A stretch of 27,986 nucleotides of DNA from Syncephalis fuscata. Its lineage: Eukaryota; Zoopagomycota; Zoopagomycetes; Zoopagales; Piptocephalidaceae. This document shows, piece after piece, positions 1 through 10,227 of the stretch (the stretch's first letter is position 1; each line of letters starts with the position of its first letter). Below the pieces are notes generated by a model that searched no databases, was not told the DNA's origin, and worked only from the letters and a program-made list of their open reading frames with translations. The position numbers and the translations under genes are program-made. The stretch lies in assembly GCA_025786725.1 (NCBI GenBank), contig JAHLTZ010000100.1, forward strand, positions 1-27,986, given 5' to 3'.

Positions 1-181
1 AATAAATTAATATATAATTTCACATTGCCTTTATCTCTGTAGTAAATTAAAAGTGTTATATATTATTTATAATAGCACATCTCTACAACTATATTTAATT
101 AACTTTTATTTTATTGTTTTGCTTAATAGTGTACAAACATAGCAGTCATTTATTGACTCTTTTAACAGTTTACATTTGACA

Positions 182-1565
182 TTAGAATCTTTTTACAAGC
201 GACAGCATCACTGTAATATCATCAGGTTTTCTAACAGAAATTAACACACGCACTTAATAGTAAATAATCGACTTACCCGCCCATCGGATAGCCTGCATCA
301 AAATCACGCGCTGCCTGTGCCCAAGGGGACAAACGGCGTGGATCCTGTGAAAAATTCCACGAAGTCTGTACTAGTCTCCAGGCCACGCGACACAGTGCAT
401 CCTCCAGCTCAGAATCCCATCGGCGTGATTCGGTCAGTATTAGTGGCTCGGTTTCTATTACCTGTATTACTTCATTCTCGTATATATTGTCCATAAAGCC
501 GTCAGAAGCCAATATAACCAAATCTCCATCCTGTAGCTGATGACTATCAGGAGCAGCATCTTTAGGTAGAATTGGGCCATTCTTAATCGCTAGTTCAGCC
601 ACATCTGCTTCATTTGGCTCGTCAGTAGATGGTGCCGCAATATTGTTTGCATTATTAAAAATCGTTTGCCTAATCGACAACTGATATGGATAGTTGAATC
701 GATGCTGTTGCACATCTGAACGATGGTGCAGCCTACTGTCACGAAACAAAGCATATCCACTATCGCCCAGTGTGGCCGAGTCCAATACACCAGTCTCTTG
801 ACATAAAGTCAGTAGACATGCCGTACTACTGCCTATTACACAGCCATCAATATTTCTAATTATCATAGCCGATTGTTCTACCAACCTGTAATGAGTGGTG
901 AACGAGCTAGCATTTTATCATATGCACCTTGAAGTATTTCACGTGCATCTACAACAGGTTCTTGGGCGCCGTATGCTGTTGGTTGATTTGCCGTATAACG
1001 TTGTCGTTGAAGCTCATGAAAACGGTCCGATGCCATTTCCATCATAAGCCACGAAAATTCAGCTGGATTCCCACCAAACTAACAAATTACTTGATTAATA
1101 AGCATCTATATCAATACATTAATTGTTGGTTACCTTGGCCGATTCCGATACACCATCGGCAATACCTAGCATATTGTCATGAACAAAATTCCGTTAGTAT
1201 ACCTACTAACTAACACTGGCTACTACCCAATAGACTGTCGCGGTTTACTTACCCATTGCAACAGAGCCATGGTCGGTGGCACAGAAGAATGCGTCTCCAC
1301 CTGCGTCTACACGACGACGGGCACGCGTTAAGCTTTGCAATGATGGCAATGTATAGCCAGTTACCGGCGGCTGTTCAGTAAACGTAGCATTACTACTGAC
1401 TACTTTTATTTGCGCGGTACTAGGAGCGTGTGGCGATGAGTCGGTCTGTATTTTTACAGCCATTGTAGGCTTTAATAGCGATGCATGTTTGGCTGCCAAC
1501 GTATACCAGCTGGACTTACCGCGCCAGGCTGCTGCTAACATGTAATGATAAGGCTTTGGACGCAT
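182..1565 (-). CDS. PTC7: Ptc7-like mitochondrial PP2C protein phosphatase, 5 exons
   Basis: Mn/Mg-dependent serine/threonine phosphatase of the PP2C family, most like Ptc7, which in yeast is mitochondrial and linked to coenzyme Q biosynthesis. Exons in transcript order: 1565-1253, 1165-1134, 1078-886, 832-277 and 230-182. All junctions keep phase and give 380 aa. Visible motifs are D91 before the core, GIADGV (105-110, metal-binding DG), GSSTA (180-184), LGDSG (201-205), LASDGFMDN (287-295) and the final GGKPDDITV (364-372), a classic PP2C C-terminal metal site. The basic N-terminus, with no acidic residue in the first 40, suits a mitochondrial presequence. The ATG at 1565 has an in-frame TAG five codons upstream. 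The last 15 codons depend on a 46-nt intron; without it the protein would stop just before the final metal-binding Asp pair. The family call is firm; assignment to Ptc7 rather than another PP2C is likely. Confidence 0.9.
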
Positions 1566-2188
1566 ACGATATACAGTACTATGTCCAATGACCGGTTGGC
1601 TAGTTAGTAAGAAAGAGGAAAGCGAGAGGATAGGAGTGAAACAAATAAGAAAAGGCGTGTTGCTGTATGGTTTCTAACAAAATGTATCTGCATTAAAAGT
1701 ATGGTTTTTATTCTGTCCCTACTTTTTGAAAATAAAAGATATGGTAGCAATAAATTTGAATGTAAAATAAAGTGTAGATTTTTTAAAAGGCCAAATAGTG
1801 TGTGCGCACAATTGTAATAAATTCAGGCTTGTATAAAGAAATAAATAACATACATTTTAACAAGTTGGTAGGTTGCCATTTTGCCTTTTGAATGTGTTGG
1901 TGTCACATTTTTACATGTATTGACTTGAAAGCATTATACAATGGTAGTTTTTAGATAGTAGTTCATTCAGAATACTCTTTTTGATAATGTTGTTACTGTT
2001 TTACTGATGACATGTTCTATAATTATATTGCTTTTGTGCTATTAATTTTTATTTTTTGTCTATTCCACCGCTTGAACAATTATTTCATTCGTATTTCAAT
2101 TTGTTTATAGTCTTTTTATATATAATGCCATTCAATTTATGATATGTATGTCATCCCATTTATTAATTAAATAAAGTAGTTCTTTTTA
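1566..2188. other. Intergenic, upstream of PTC7
   Basis: AT-rich sequence with stops in all frames and no recognisable gene. The part next to 1566 should hold the PTC7 promoter and 5' UTR. A perfect 10-bp palindrome TGTGCGCACA lies at 1801-1810; I cannot assign it a function. Confidence 0.5.
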
Positions 2189-2189
2189 C

Positions 2190-2722
2190 ATTATATGCTC
2201 ACCTAGCCTTCCTCTATCCAAAACTGCTTTTATTTTTGTTTTATCTTTATTAATAAATGTCGACTAATTCCGCTCATTGATCATGCATTACACTCAATAA
2301 CTTTGACATTGCCAATCTCGTTCAATATTGCATATTCATAATAATATTTATCATTTTATTATATATTGGCTATACGCTATCTATAGCCGTTGTCAGTATG
2401 GTTCCAAATTTTTTATTAATAAATTAACATATTGCACTTTGTTTGTTCGCTGAATTGTATTGATAGAACAAATAATATGAATATGAACGGAGTTATGTTT
2501 TATTAAGGTTATTAATAAACAAACTAGATCACATCAATTAGTTATGATTTTAATGTTAATCAATCAAAGTGACGGGTATATATGGTAATAACGCATACTG
2601 TAATGATATATGCATACTGAATAATAAATCAACAATGATGAGTATTTGATGATTGATGTCACTCACCAGCCACCATTATGTTCAATAGATTGGATGTTAT
2701 TTGATATTAGTCATTTAATCAC
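2190..2722 (+). repeat. Dispersed repeat, copy A (direct repeat of 9139-9670)
   Basis: About 530 bp that recurs almost unchanged at 9139-9670, at a constant offset of 6949 bases with no indel until the last few tens of bases. By eye there are only around ten mismatches, concentrated at the two edges. Neither copy has a long ORF, so conservation cannot come from coding; a recent duplication or non-autonomous transposable element is the likely explanation. Copy A continues to about 2856, where it matches a third, inverted family member (8702-8900). I see no clear target-site duplication or terminal repeat, so the element class is undetermined. Confidence 0.85.
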
Positions 2723-2856
2723 AAAACCAATAGTATGATTAAGCAATTTGATCATTGAATAAAACTCACTATCTGTCGTATGTTTAATAGAACAAATATT
2801 TAGTTCAATTACACGAATATTGTTATGTTTATTCATTTGTTCCAAATCACATTAAA
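2652..2856 (+). repeat. Repeat family end segment, with internal inverted repeat
   Basis: This segment overlaps the end of copy A and extends it. Its reverse complement is found at 8702-8900 at roughly 85% identity by eye. Inside it GAACAAAT (2790-2797) pairs with ATTTGTTC (2835-2842), a stem-forming inverted repeat that is kept in the diverged copy. This may be the terminal region of a transposable element. Confidence 0.7.
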
Positions 2857-5722
2857 TAGTTAATAAAATGTTATAAAATAGTTTATGACAACATACATAA
2901 AATATGTTAAGCACATATCATGTATGTCGTTTAATTTAATGAATAACATGGTCCACACACTTTTATATTACAACTAAAAGGAATATCACACAGCACACAT
3001 TTATTAGTATAAGTAATACAGCTAACTAAATAAATTACTGATATTACTGCTAATTGGATGATATATTTGTAGTTGTACTAACATGCTAGCTTATTATTCA
3101 AAAAGTGGCATTGTGACATTACATTGTCTACAGATGCTATAGAATATAACTAAAATAGCTTTATTGTATTAATAAAGATATGGACCATGGTGAAAAGAAA
3201 AGTTGTTTAAATTCCAGTTTACATATACATTTCCAGTATAAGTAAATATAGTCAAATAGTATCGAGTAAACGCATAATTTACGTTGGCTCAAGTTTCCAG
3301 TAGTGATCATATTAGATTGCTGAACAGTTAGTAATATGTTGATTCTCACGACCTGTGCATGCTAGTACAGTATGCATAAGCACAATTTTAGCAGACATTC
3401 ATCAATGTATGTTGTTCCGTATTAGCAAGTGTTTAGTAAAACACAATGGTATTTACCTTTATAATGGTCACTGCGTCGTCTTGATAAATTTAAATAAATA
3501 TCTATAGCATTCAACAGTACACATGCAATCATAGCAAAACAACTGCACCAAGAATGGCCTATTTGATGTATGTTGATGACCTAGACTCCCACCCATCAGC
3601 GTCGGTCTATACGGTCTTCAGCTATCATAATCATGATGTGCCGTGGTTGCTGTTTTACCATTGCTTATAACATAAGCAATATCAGAAACTATTCATCCAG
3701 GTGACATACATGACTAGATAAACAGAAACGAACAACCAATAACGCTGAACCCATACCCACGTCTAGGCCATCTACACACAAACAAGAAATCTAAAATGCA
3801 ATAACAGCAGTGCAATAGCACACTACTGCAATATTATACAGCCAACACAACCACATTGTCATTTTTACACAGCTGAAGATAACAACTTAGATGGCACAAG
3901 ACAGTATAGCACCTTAAACCAAAGTTGTGCCAGTAAAGGCGCTTTAACTGCTAGAACAACAATGCCATTATGACAACTGCTTAACATCACCCACAAGCAA
4001 GGGATAGTGATATGTATATACAAGCACCTGAGTGTCTATACAAGCACCACCATACAATAAACAAAGTGGTCTACAGCATAGACTAGGTTGTTTGATATTG
4101 TACCATCAATGGTCTCAAGTGTTCATAACGAGTGAGTACTCCTTCTAGACAGCTTAAAGTATGCCGAGCAGTTGCATATTGTATGGCTTCACAAGCAAGC
4201 AGTTTACAATGCGCCATATAAATATTTGAATAATACTTAGCATTCCAGTCTACGAATGTACAGAATGACGGAATGTGTTAGTAATTAGTTAAAGAATAGT
4301 GTAGAAATAGAAGGCGTAGTTGAGGTTATGGATTCAGTGAGTAATGCAAGCGCTTTATATAGGCCATTGTATGTATTAGTGTGAAAGCAGGCATTTAATA
4401 CCATCCAATGAATTGAATCCATCGGTCACAATGAGACAGACAAAAAAGCGGAATAAACCGGCTTAAAGAAGGGAATGCTGTGTGATATCGTGTAGCGTAC
4501 ATGGCTAACTCACTAAGAAAGCACGTCATTGCAAGACAGAGTGCCACTTTATCCAATTGAACCGTGCGATGGTTCGGCGAAACAAAAAATGTCCGAATGC
4601 GGATGTAGAGCTTACTGGAAAATTGCTCAGTGTGTGTGGACAGGCAATGCCGATACGAGTTGCCTATCATGGTAGTACAATCGCGGAACTAGCTGAATTA
4701 GGGTAGCTGCTTTTGAATCGGGGTAACACCTTTTTTTAATGAGCGTGCATATACTAGTGCCAGCAAATATACAAGCTAATTAGAAAGATTAGCACACTGT
4801 GTGTATTGTGTATTAGAATTTAAAACAATTATGCTATTTATAACATCATCAGTTGATGAATATGCATGATCAACTTAAAATTAATTAATACCTGACATAT
4901 TAACTGGTATTTAGTAGCCTTAAATAAAACCAAACACTTTATTTTTCATAAACCAAATTTCTGGGGTTTTTTCAAAGTTGCGTTCCCGAGTACGTGTAAC
5001 CGTCCATTTACGGACAGTTTCATCCAGCTGACAACTTTCTTTGTCAAAAAGCCGAACTGTTCAAATCGGAGTTTAAATTGCACTAATGTTGCAACATCGC
5101 CTATGTTCATAATCAATTTATCGTACACCATCAATAGTATATGTTTATATAACTTCATATAAGCATTCTGCCACATTGTGGCTACAAAATGAGACTAATA
5201 AACACTATTTAATATTCAAATGAGCTGTTGTCTCGTATTGCTTATATCTGCAACATTTTCATAAAATTGTTTGGTATTCAAACTCCGATACAAATAATTC
5301 ATTATTGGTGCGCAGATGATAGTTAGAATATTGAGACCGGAAGTGGGTAAATCGCGCTAGTGTATGTGCGCGCACTGTCCGTATCCTAATCGGTCGATGG
5401 CGTTATCGCGGACAAAATCGCAAGTTCAGCTATCAGTAGTTTGGTGGTGTATGTTTCACATACTAGCCAATTAAAATTTTTAAAATACATCAATGCCCTC
5501 AATCAGAGTTACGCAAATATGCTCTGAATTACATGCAGTATTTGCCAGTGTAGCGATATTATCAAAAGTAAAGTGTGTGCGTCAGTTGAAACCATATAAT
5601 ACTATATAAGCATTTTCATTTTTTGTAAAGACGCTGTACTTGCTTTTATCATATTATACTTACATTCTGTCTTTATCTTGCAGTATTTAAACAATTCTTG
5701 AATATCTAAACTTATATACATC
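2857..5722. other. Long gene-poor intergenic stretch upstream of the kinase gene
   Basis: About 2.9 kb of AT-rich sequence without a convincing gene on either strand. Short ORFs at 3161-3349, 4395-4670 and 4946-5176 (all minus) resemble no family I know and lack supporting splice structure. No tRNA-like B box was noticed. The last few hundred bases should contain the kinase promoter; the stretch 5340-5420 is locally richer in CpG than its surroundings. Confidence 0.5.
5366..5375. promoter_or_regulatory. CpG-rich 10-bp palindrome upstream of the kinase
   Basis: GTGCGCGCAC is a perfect palindrome about 350 bases before the kinase start codon, inside a short GC-rich island that also contains ATCGCGCTAG and TATCGCGGAC. 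Such sites may bind a dimeric factor. It is not an exact MCB or SCB cell-cycle box, so a link to S-phase control is only a guess. Confidence 0.2.
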
Positions 5723-8509
5723 ATGGACAGCCCAAACAATTCACTTAGCTGTAGCAATACTACTTTGTCTTTAAATGATTCCCCTCTCCTTTCATTACCA
5801 CCCTCTGTTTTACCACCTGTAGCTAAAACTGATACACGCTCCGCTACAAATGCTATTGCTTGTGAGCCATCTGTAGCCGCTCAAGCAACAGCAACAGCAC
5901 AACTGTCTACTCTTGCTTCATCATCTGTCGCGCCCAACAATTCAGTAGGAGATATTTACGAAAGACTCCCTACTGCATGGGCAGAAATGAGTGAAGCAGA
6001 GAAGGCAGAAACAGTAGGCTGGGTTGAAGTATTTAGTGTTGAAGGCATGGGTAAGTAAACACATTATTAATGAATAATTAAATTAACCATATATCTGAAG
6101 AGTTCCTGTTAAAACGGAACAAGCCGTTTACTCTTTCTCAAGACAAAAACAAGTAAGCTATACAGCGCATAATAATGGGCTTTCATTGCTATATTATGGT
6201 TCGCTATTGTATAGTAAATGTATACATATTAGGCTATTCTGGTTTGATTCGATATAGCACTAATAGACAACATTGTACAGCTTTTACTGATACAATAATT
6301 TATGTTATTTAGCACAGAAGAAGGTCAGGGTGCCAGCAAAACCGAATACTTTTGCATATTCATGGTAAGTAGCATATAACTTTGTGTTAAATAGTAATAA
6401 CAATTATAACACATATTTAGGAGGGAAATACCATGAGATTAAGAGTAAGTAATTGCTATGCTAATCAATATTAGTACTAAATATGCTATTAGAATTTGAT
6501 GGTCAACAACATCATTGGTAAATACAGTCATTAATAATTATACACAGCGCTGACTATGTATTTAGTGGATGGTAAAGAAATTCGACAAGGAGCTAAAACC
6601 ATTATAGAAAATAATAATTATATCCGGCTTGATGAAAATAATAGTAAGTTTTATTAATCTACAATAAGCAAGGCTAACCATTACTAATACTAGTACTTAT
6701 GGTATACAAAATCAATAAGCTGGAATTAAGAATTAGCGACAAGAGTTGTGATTTCGGCACAGTAAGCTAATAGTATTTAGCTATAATAATTTATGGCAAC
6801 TAATACAATGCTAGGTCGTCGACAGCAAATATGCTGTAACAGAGCAGTTGCTTGGCAGGTGGGTATTTGTCTAATTTAAACCATATTGTTTATAACTTAG
6901 TTTAGTGGCTCTTTTGGTGACGTCTATTATGGGGAAACACGTGGCAATAAGATGCCCATTGCCGTTAAGATCTGCGATAAGAAGAAAGTTATGAACGCAA
7001 TAGAAAATAACATTTTAAATGGTTTCAATGAAGAAAAGGATGTGATTACCACTGCACAAGGTCACTTGAACATAATCAAGCTAGTTGATGCATGTGATAC
7101 GGAAATGCACAACTACTTGATGTTTGAGTATGCAGCTGGTGGCGACCTGTTCGATTATTGCGTGCGCTATGGTCCGCTATCCGAACAGGAAGCCAAGCAT
7201 ATTTTCAAGCAAGTGCTTGAAGGAGTCAAGGTAAGCAACAACTATATTTACTGATTTGTTACTAACTCTAAACCAGCATTTGCATAGTAAAGGCATCGTA
7301 CATCGTGGTAAATTAAAGATGGTATTTATTTACATAACTAACAAAACTATTGTTGTTGCAATGGCCATCGCTTAGATTTGAAGGTAATTAGCTATGTTAA
7401 TATATATTAGTTTAATTCCAACCATGCACTAGCCAGAAAATGTCCTGGTTCGGCGTCCAGTCAAGTATCCGTCTATTTTAATTACGGATTTCGGCACAGC
7501 GCGTGAACTTAACGCAGAAGCGCCCATGCTTAATAATATGTGTGGTACCACTAGCTACATGGCACCGGATGTCATTCTTAGATCCAAGTTTGGAAATCAG
7601 CTGGTTAAAAATATAGAAAAGTATGATGCTGATCTGGCAACTATGTTGAATGGACAATTCCATGAGCAAGGCTATGGAAAAGAAGCCGACCAATGGAGTC
7701 TTGGTCTTATATTGCATTTTATGCTCACACGTAAGTATTTGCAGATTTGGTAGTTTTGTTAACTTACTGTTTGAATCTAGGCACTCTTCCATTTGAAATT
7801 AAAGTCAATAACACATGTTTGATCCATATCATCAATATATTCAGCAATCCACTAGATTCTGACGATAGCTGGAATGGCATATCAACTGAAGGTAAGTAGC
7901 TTTATTCTAAAGTTACAAAAGAAACTAATGCAATTTATAGCGCAAAACTTAATTAGTGGTCTTTTAGCTATCGACCGTAACTTGCGCCTAACAGCCGAGC
8001 AGGCTTTAGAAAGTGGCTGGTTTACTGAATCGTCAGAAGAATTCAGTGAGTCAGAAGTAACTCAAGACGTACAAGAAGAAGAAGAACAAAAAGAAGAAAT
8101 AAAAGCCAATAGTGCGACAGAAGACACTGTCACAAAGGTTGAGCAACAACAACAACAACAACAAGAAGAAGAAGAAAAAGAAGAAATAAAATTCGATAAT
8201 GCAACAGAAGATACAATCACAAAGGCTGAACAACAACAAGAAGAAGAAGAAATAAAAGCTGATAATACAACAGAAGATACAACCACGAAGGTTGAACAAC
8301 AAGAAGAGGTGGCTATAAAAGATGAAGCATTAGCCAAAGAAAAAGAAATATTAGCAAGCGATGCCGAAAAGAAAGTAAGCAAGGATTTAACTGCAACAAA
8401 CGCGGAAGATGAAGCAGCCCAAGATCATACTGTTATCCCTATGGATCAACATGGCGTTAAACGGTCCCACTCAACAAGTAGCGACCAACGTCCTTCCAAA
8501 AAAAATTAA
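5723..8509 (+). CDS. FHA-domain serine/threonine kinase, Chk2/Cds1/Rad53-like, 14 exons
   Basis: Protein kinase of the FHA-CAMK type, the architecture of DNA-damage checkpoint kinases. Exons: 5723-6050, 6101-6152, 6313-6364, 6421-6444, 6493-6517, 6566-6643, 6694-6761, 6815-6858, 6906-7230, 7277-7307, 7376-7383, 7433-7730, 7781-7891, 7941-8509; phases agree and give 670 aa. A Ser/Thr-rich head (1-85) precedes a FHA domain (about 110-200). The kinase domain (215-509) has GSGSFG (223-228), VK with K245, HRDLKPEN (341-348), DFG (364-366) and CGTTSYMAPD (382-391, APE changed to APD), plus a ~25-residue insert before the Asp of DQWSLG. The tail is Glu/Gln-rich with three imperfect repeats and ends in a KR...KK bipartite-like nuclear signal. 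The FHA lacks the key Arg and His (see findings). Exons 3-6 are the least certain; the 160-nt intron 2 may hide a tiny exon. Dun1-like or another FHA kinase is the alternative. Confidence 0.88.
7376..7383 (+). other. 8-nt micro-exon of the kinase catalytic loop
   Basis: The exon ATTTGAAG is flanked by an upstream acceptor CTTAG and a downstream donor GTAATT. With the G ending the previous exon it encodes Asp-Leu-Lys of HRDLKPEN, so the codon of the catalytic Asp343 is itself split by an intron. The frame on both sides (…IVHR and PENVLV…) requires exactly these 8 bases. Confidence 0.85.
8071..8310 (+). repeat. GAA/CAA trinucleotide-rich coding repeats in the kinase tail
   Basis: Runs of GAA, CAA and AAA codons encode three imperfect ~30-40-residue units, each running from an acidic stretch through EEIK, an Asn and ATEDT/TTEDT-like residues to TK, V or A, then EQQ. 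One unit has seven consecutive CAA codons. This looks like slippage plus unit duplication within the last exon. Probably disordered protein; copy number may vary among strains. Confidence 0.8.
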
Positions 8510-8701
8510 AAACTGTAAGTGTTTATTAACATGATCTGTTACACGTACTAATTCAACAATTGCTAGGCAATATTTTGTAAATAGCTTGTTCTACTCAGTA
8601 CTCATATGTTAAATAAATATTAAATTTCAATACAACGTGATTAGCATATTTTATGTATGTTATCATAAACCTATTTTATACCATTTTATCAACTATATAA
8701 T
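8510..8701. other. 3' flank of the kinase gene
   Basis: AT-rich sequence after the kinase stop codon, with several possible AATAAA-type polyadenylation signals (for example near 8612-8617). No ORF of note. Confidence 0.4.
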
Positions 8702-8900
8702 GTAATTTGGGAACAAATGAATAAATATAACAGTATTCGTGTAATTGAACTAGATATTTGTTCCATTAAACATGGGACAGATGGTGAGTTTTATTCAATG
8801 ATCAAATTGCTTAATCATACTGTTTGTTTGGTGGTTAAATGACTAATATTTAATAACACTTAATCTATTGGACATGATGGTAGATGATGAATGACATCAA
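8702..8900 (-). repeat. Dispersed repeat, copy C (inverted, partial)
   Basis: The reverse complement aligns with 2652-2856 at roughly 85% identity by eye, including the internal 9-bp inverted repeat (GGAACAAAT at 8710-8718 with ATTTGTTCC at 8756-8764). It lies about 190 bases after the kinase stop and about 240 bases before copy B, in the opposite orientation. It is clearly older than the A/B duplication. Confidence 0.75.
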
Positions 8901-9138
8901 TAATCAAATATCCATCATCATAGATCCATTATTCAGTATTCATATATCCAGTATCCACCTATATCATTCCCATTATATCCTACACTACTATATATCATTA
9001 TTATATGCTATACTATACATATTTTATTGTTTATATACACCAACACACTTTACTCACTCCACTCATTACTTTATATGCGCTATAGCTTTGACATCATTCA
9101 TCATACACTTTCGCTGTATATTTATTATACTCTATATC
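8901..9138. other. TA/TC-rich low-complexity spacer between repeat copies
   Basis: Repeated ATATC, CATTAT and CACTC-like words with very low G content on this strand. An open frame runs through it, but its translation is almost only Ile, Tyr, His, Leu and Ser, as expected of low-complexity DNA and not of a gene. Confidence 0.6.
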
Positions 9139-9670
9139 ATTATATGCTTGCCTAGCATTCCTCTATCCAAAACTGCTTTTATTTTTGTTTTATCTTTATT
9201 AATAAATGTCGACTAATTCTGCTCATTGATCATGCATTACACTCAATAACTTTGACATTGCCAATCTCGTTCAATATTGCATATTCATAATAATATTTAT
9301 CATTTTATTATATATTGGCTATACGCTATCTATAGCCGTTGTCAGTATGGTTCCAAATTTTTTATTAATAAATTAACATATTGCACTTTGTTTGTTCGCT
9401 GAATTGTATTGATAGAACAAATAATATGAATATGAACGGAGTTATGTTTTATTAAGGTTATTAATAAACAAACTAGATCACATCAATTAGTTATGATTTT
9501 AATGTTAATCAATCAAACTGACGGGTATATATGGTAATAACGCATACTGTAATGATATATGCATACTGAATAATAAATCAACAATGATGAGTATTTGATG
9601 ATTGATGTCACTCACCACCCATCATTATGTTCAATAGATTGGATGTTATTAAATGTAGTCATTTAATCAC
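9139..9670 (+). repeat. Dispersed repeat, copy B (direct repeat of 2190-2722)
   Basis: Nearly identical to copy A in the same orientation, with no indel over about 510 bases. Similarity fades after about 9660, where copy A continues into the segment shared with copy C. So copy B is shorter at its right end. Confidence 0.85.
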
Positions 9671-10227
9671 TAAATCATATTAAATGATTGATAAATTCAA
9701 TTAGATTGTATAATAACGTTAAATGACACACAATATTTTATACGATGATGCAGTTTATTTAGCTTAATTATCAAGTACTAAAAGTTAAAAACTAAAAATA
9801 AAATGGTACATAGCATGTATATAATAGTGCAACAACAACAGCATGGGATCGATCATATGGCTTCTATTAATATTCAATTAATCTTTCTACACATAACAAA
9901 CAACAACAATGATTACCCTTGAATGATTTAAAGAAATAAAATAGCATGTTACATTATTTTTTTTAAATAAATTTATTAACAGCATTTTAATAGAAAGTAA
10001 TATAGTTGTGCTGCATAAAACAGCGGCATGCCCCCAATTCGAACAAATTTACTTTAAGGACTAAAATAGAGAGCGCAAAGTGCAAACGTTGACCAAAAGC
10101 ATATAGAAACTAATATTTATTTAGTGTAAAATAGATTGTTTATTTGTAAAATAAAGCCAAAGATGAATTCAATATTGTTTATAATAAAACTATAGAACGC
10201 TAAATTTATTTGTAAATTATGAAAAGG
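9671..10227. other. Intergenic, 3' of both the kinase and the channel gene
   Basis: AT-rich, no convincing ORF. The two neighbouring genes converge here, so this stretch should carry the 3' end of the channel gene; several TTTATT words (AATAAA on the minus strand) lie between 9960 and 10210. Confidence 0.45.

Noticed and set aside
929-1213. 94-codon plus-strand ORF
   Set aside because: Antisense to PTC7 exons 2 and 3; no independent support.
4395-4670. 91-codon minus-strand ORF in the gene-poor stretch
   Set aside because: No recognisable family, no flanking exons, composition like noncoding DNA. It cannot be excluded without expression data.
4946-5176. 76-codon minus-strand ORF
   Set aside because: Reads somewhat protein-like (Val/Leu/Lys mix), but I recognise no family and it has no neighbour exons. 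Could be a degraded gene remnant.
6313-6517. Alternative frame giving GKYHEIK and FDGQQHH, which looks like a FHA SxxHxEI motif
   Set aside because: It cannot be joined in frame to the next exon (VDGKEI...); it runs into TAA. The chosen chain keeps phase through all 14 exons and aligns better with FHA overall.
6518-6547. A 30-nt intron ending at CACAG
   Set aside because: It also keeps frame, but the acceptor at 6565 gives a normal 48-nt intron with a CTGAC branch-like site and a cleaner FHA match (NNIIVDGKEI).
8884-9216. 110-codon plus-strand ORF
   Set aside because: Translation is nearly all Ile, Tyr, His, Leu and Ser from TA/TC-rich low-complexity DNA, and it runs into the dispersed repeat.
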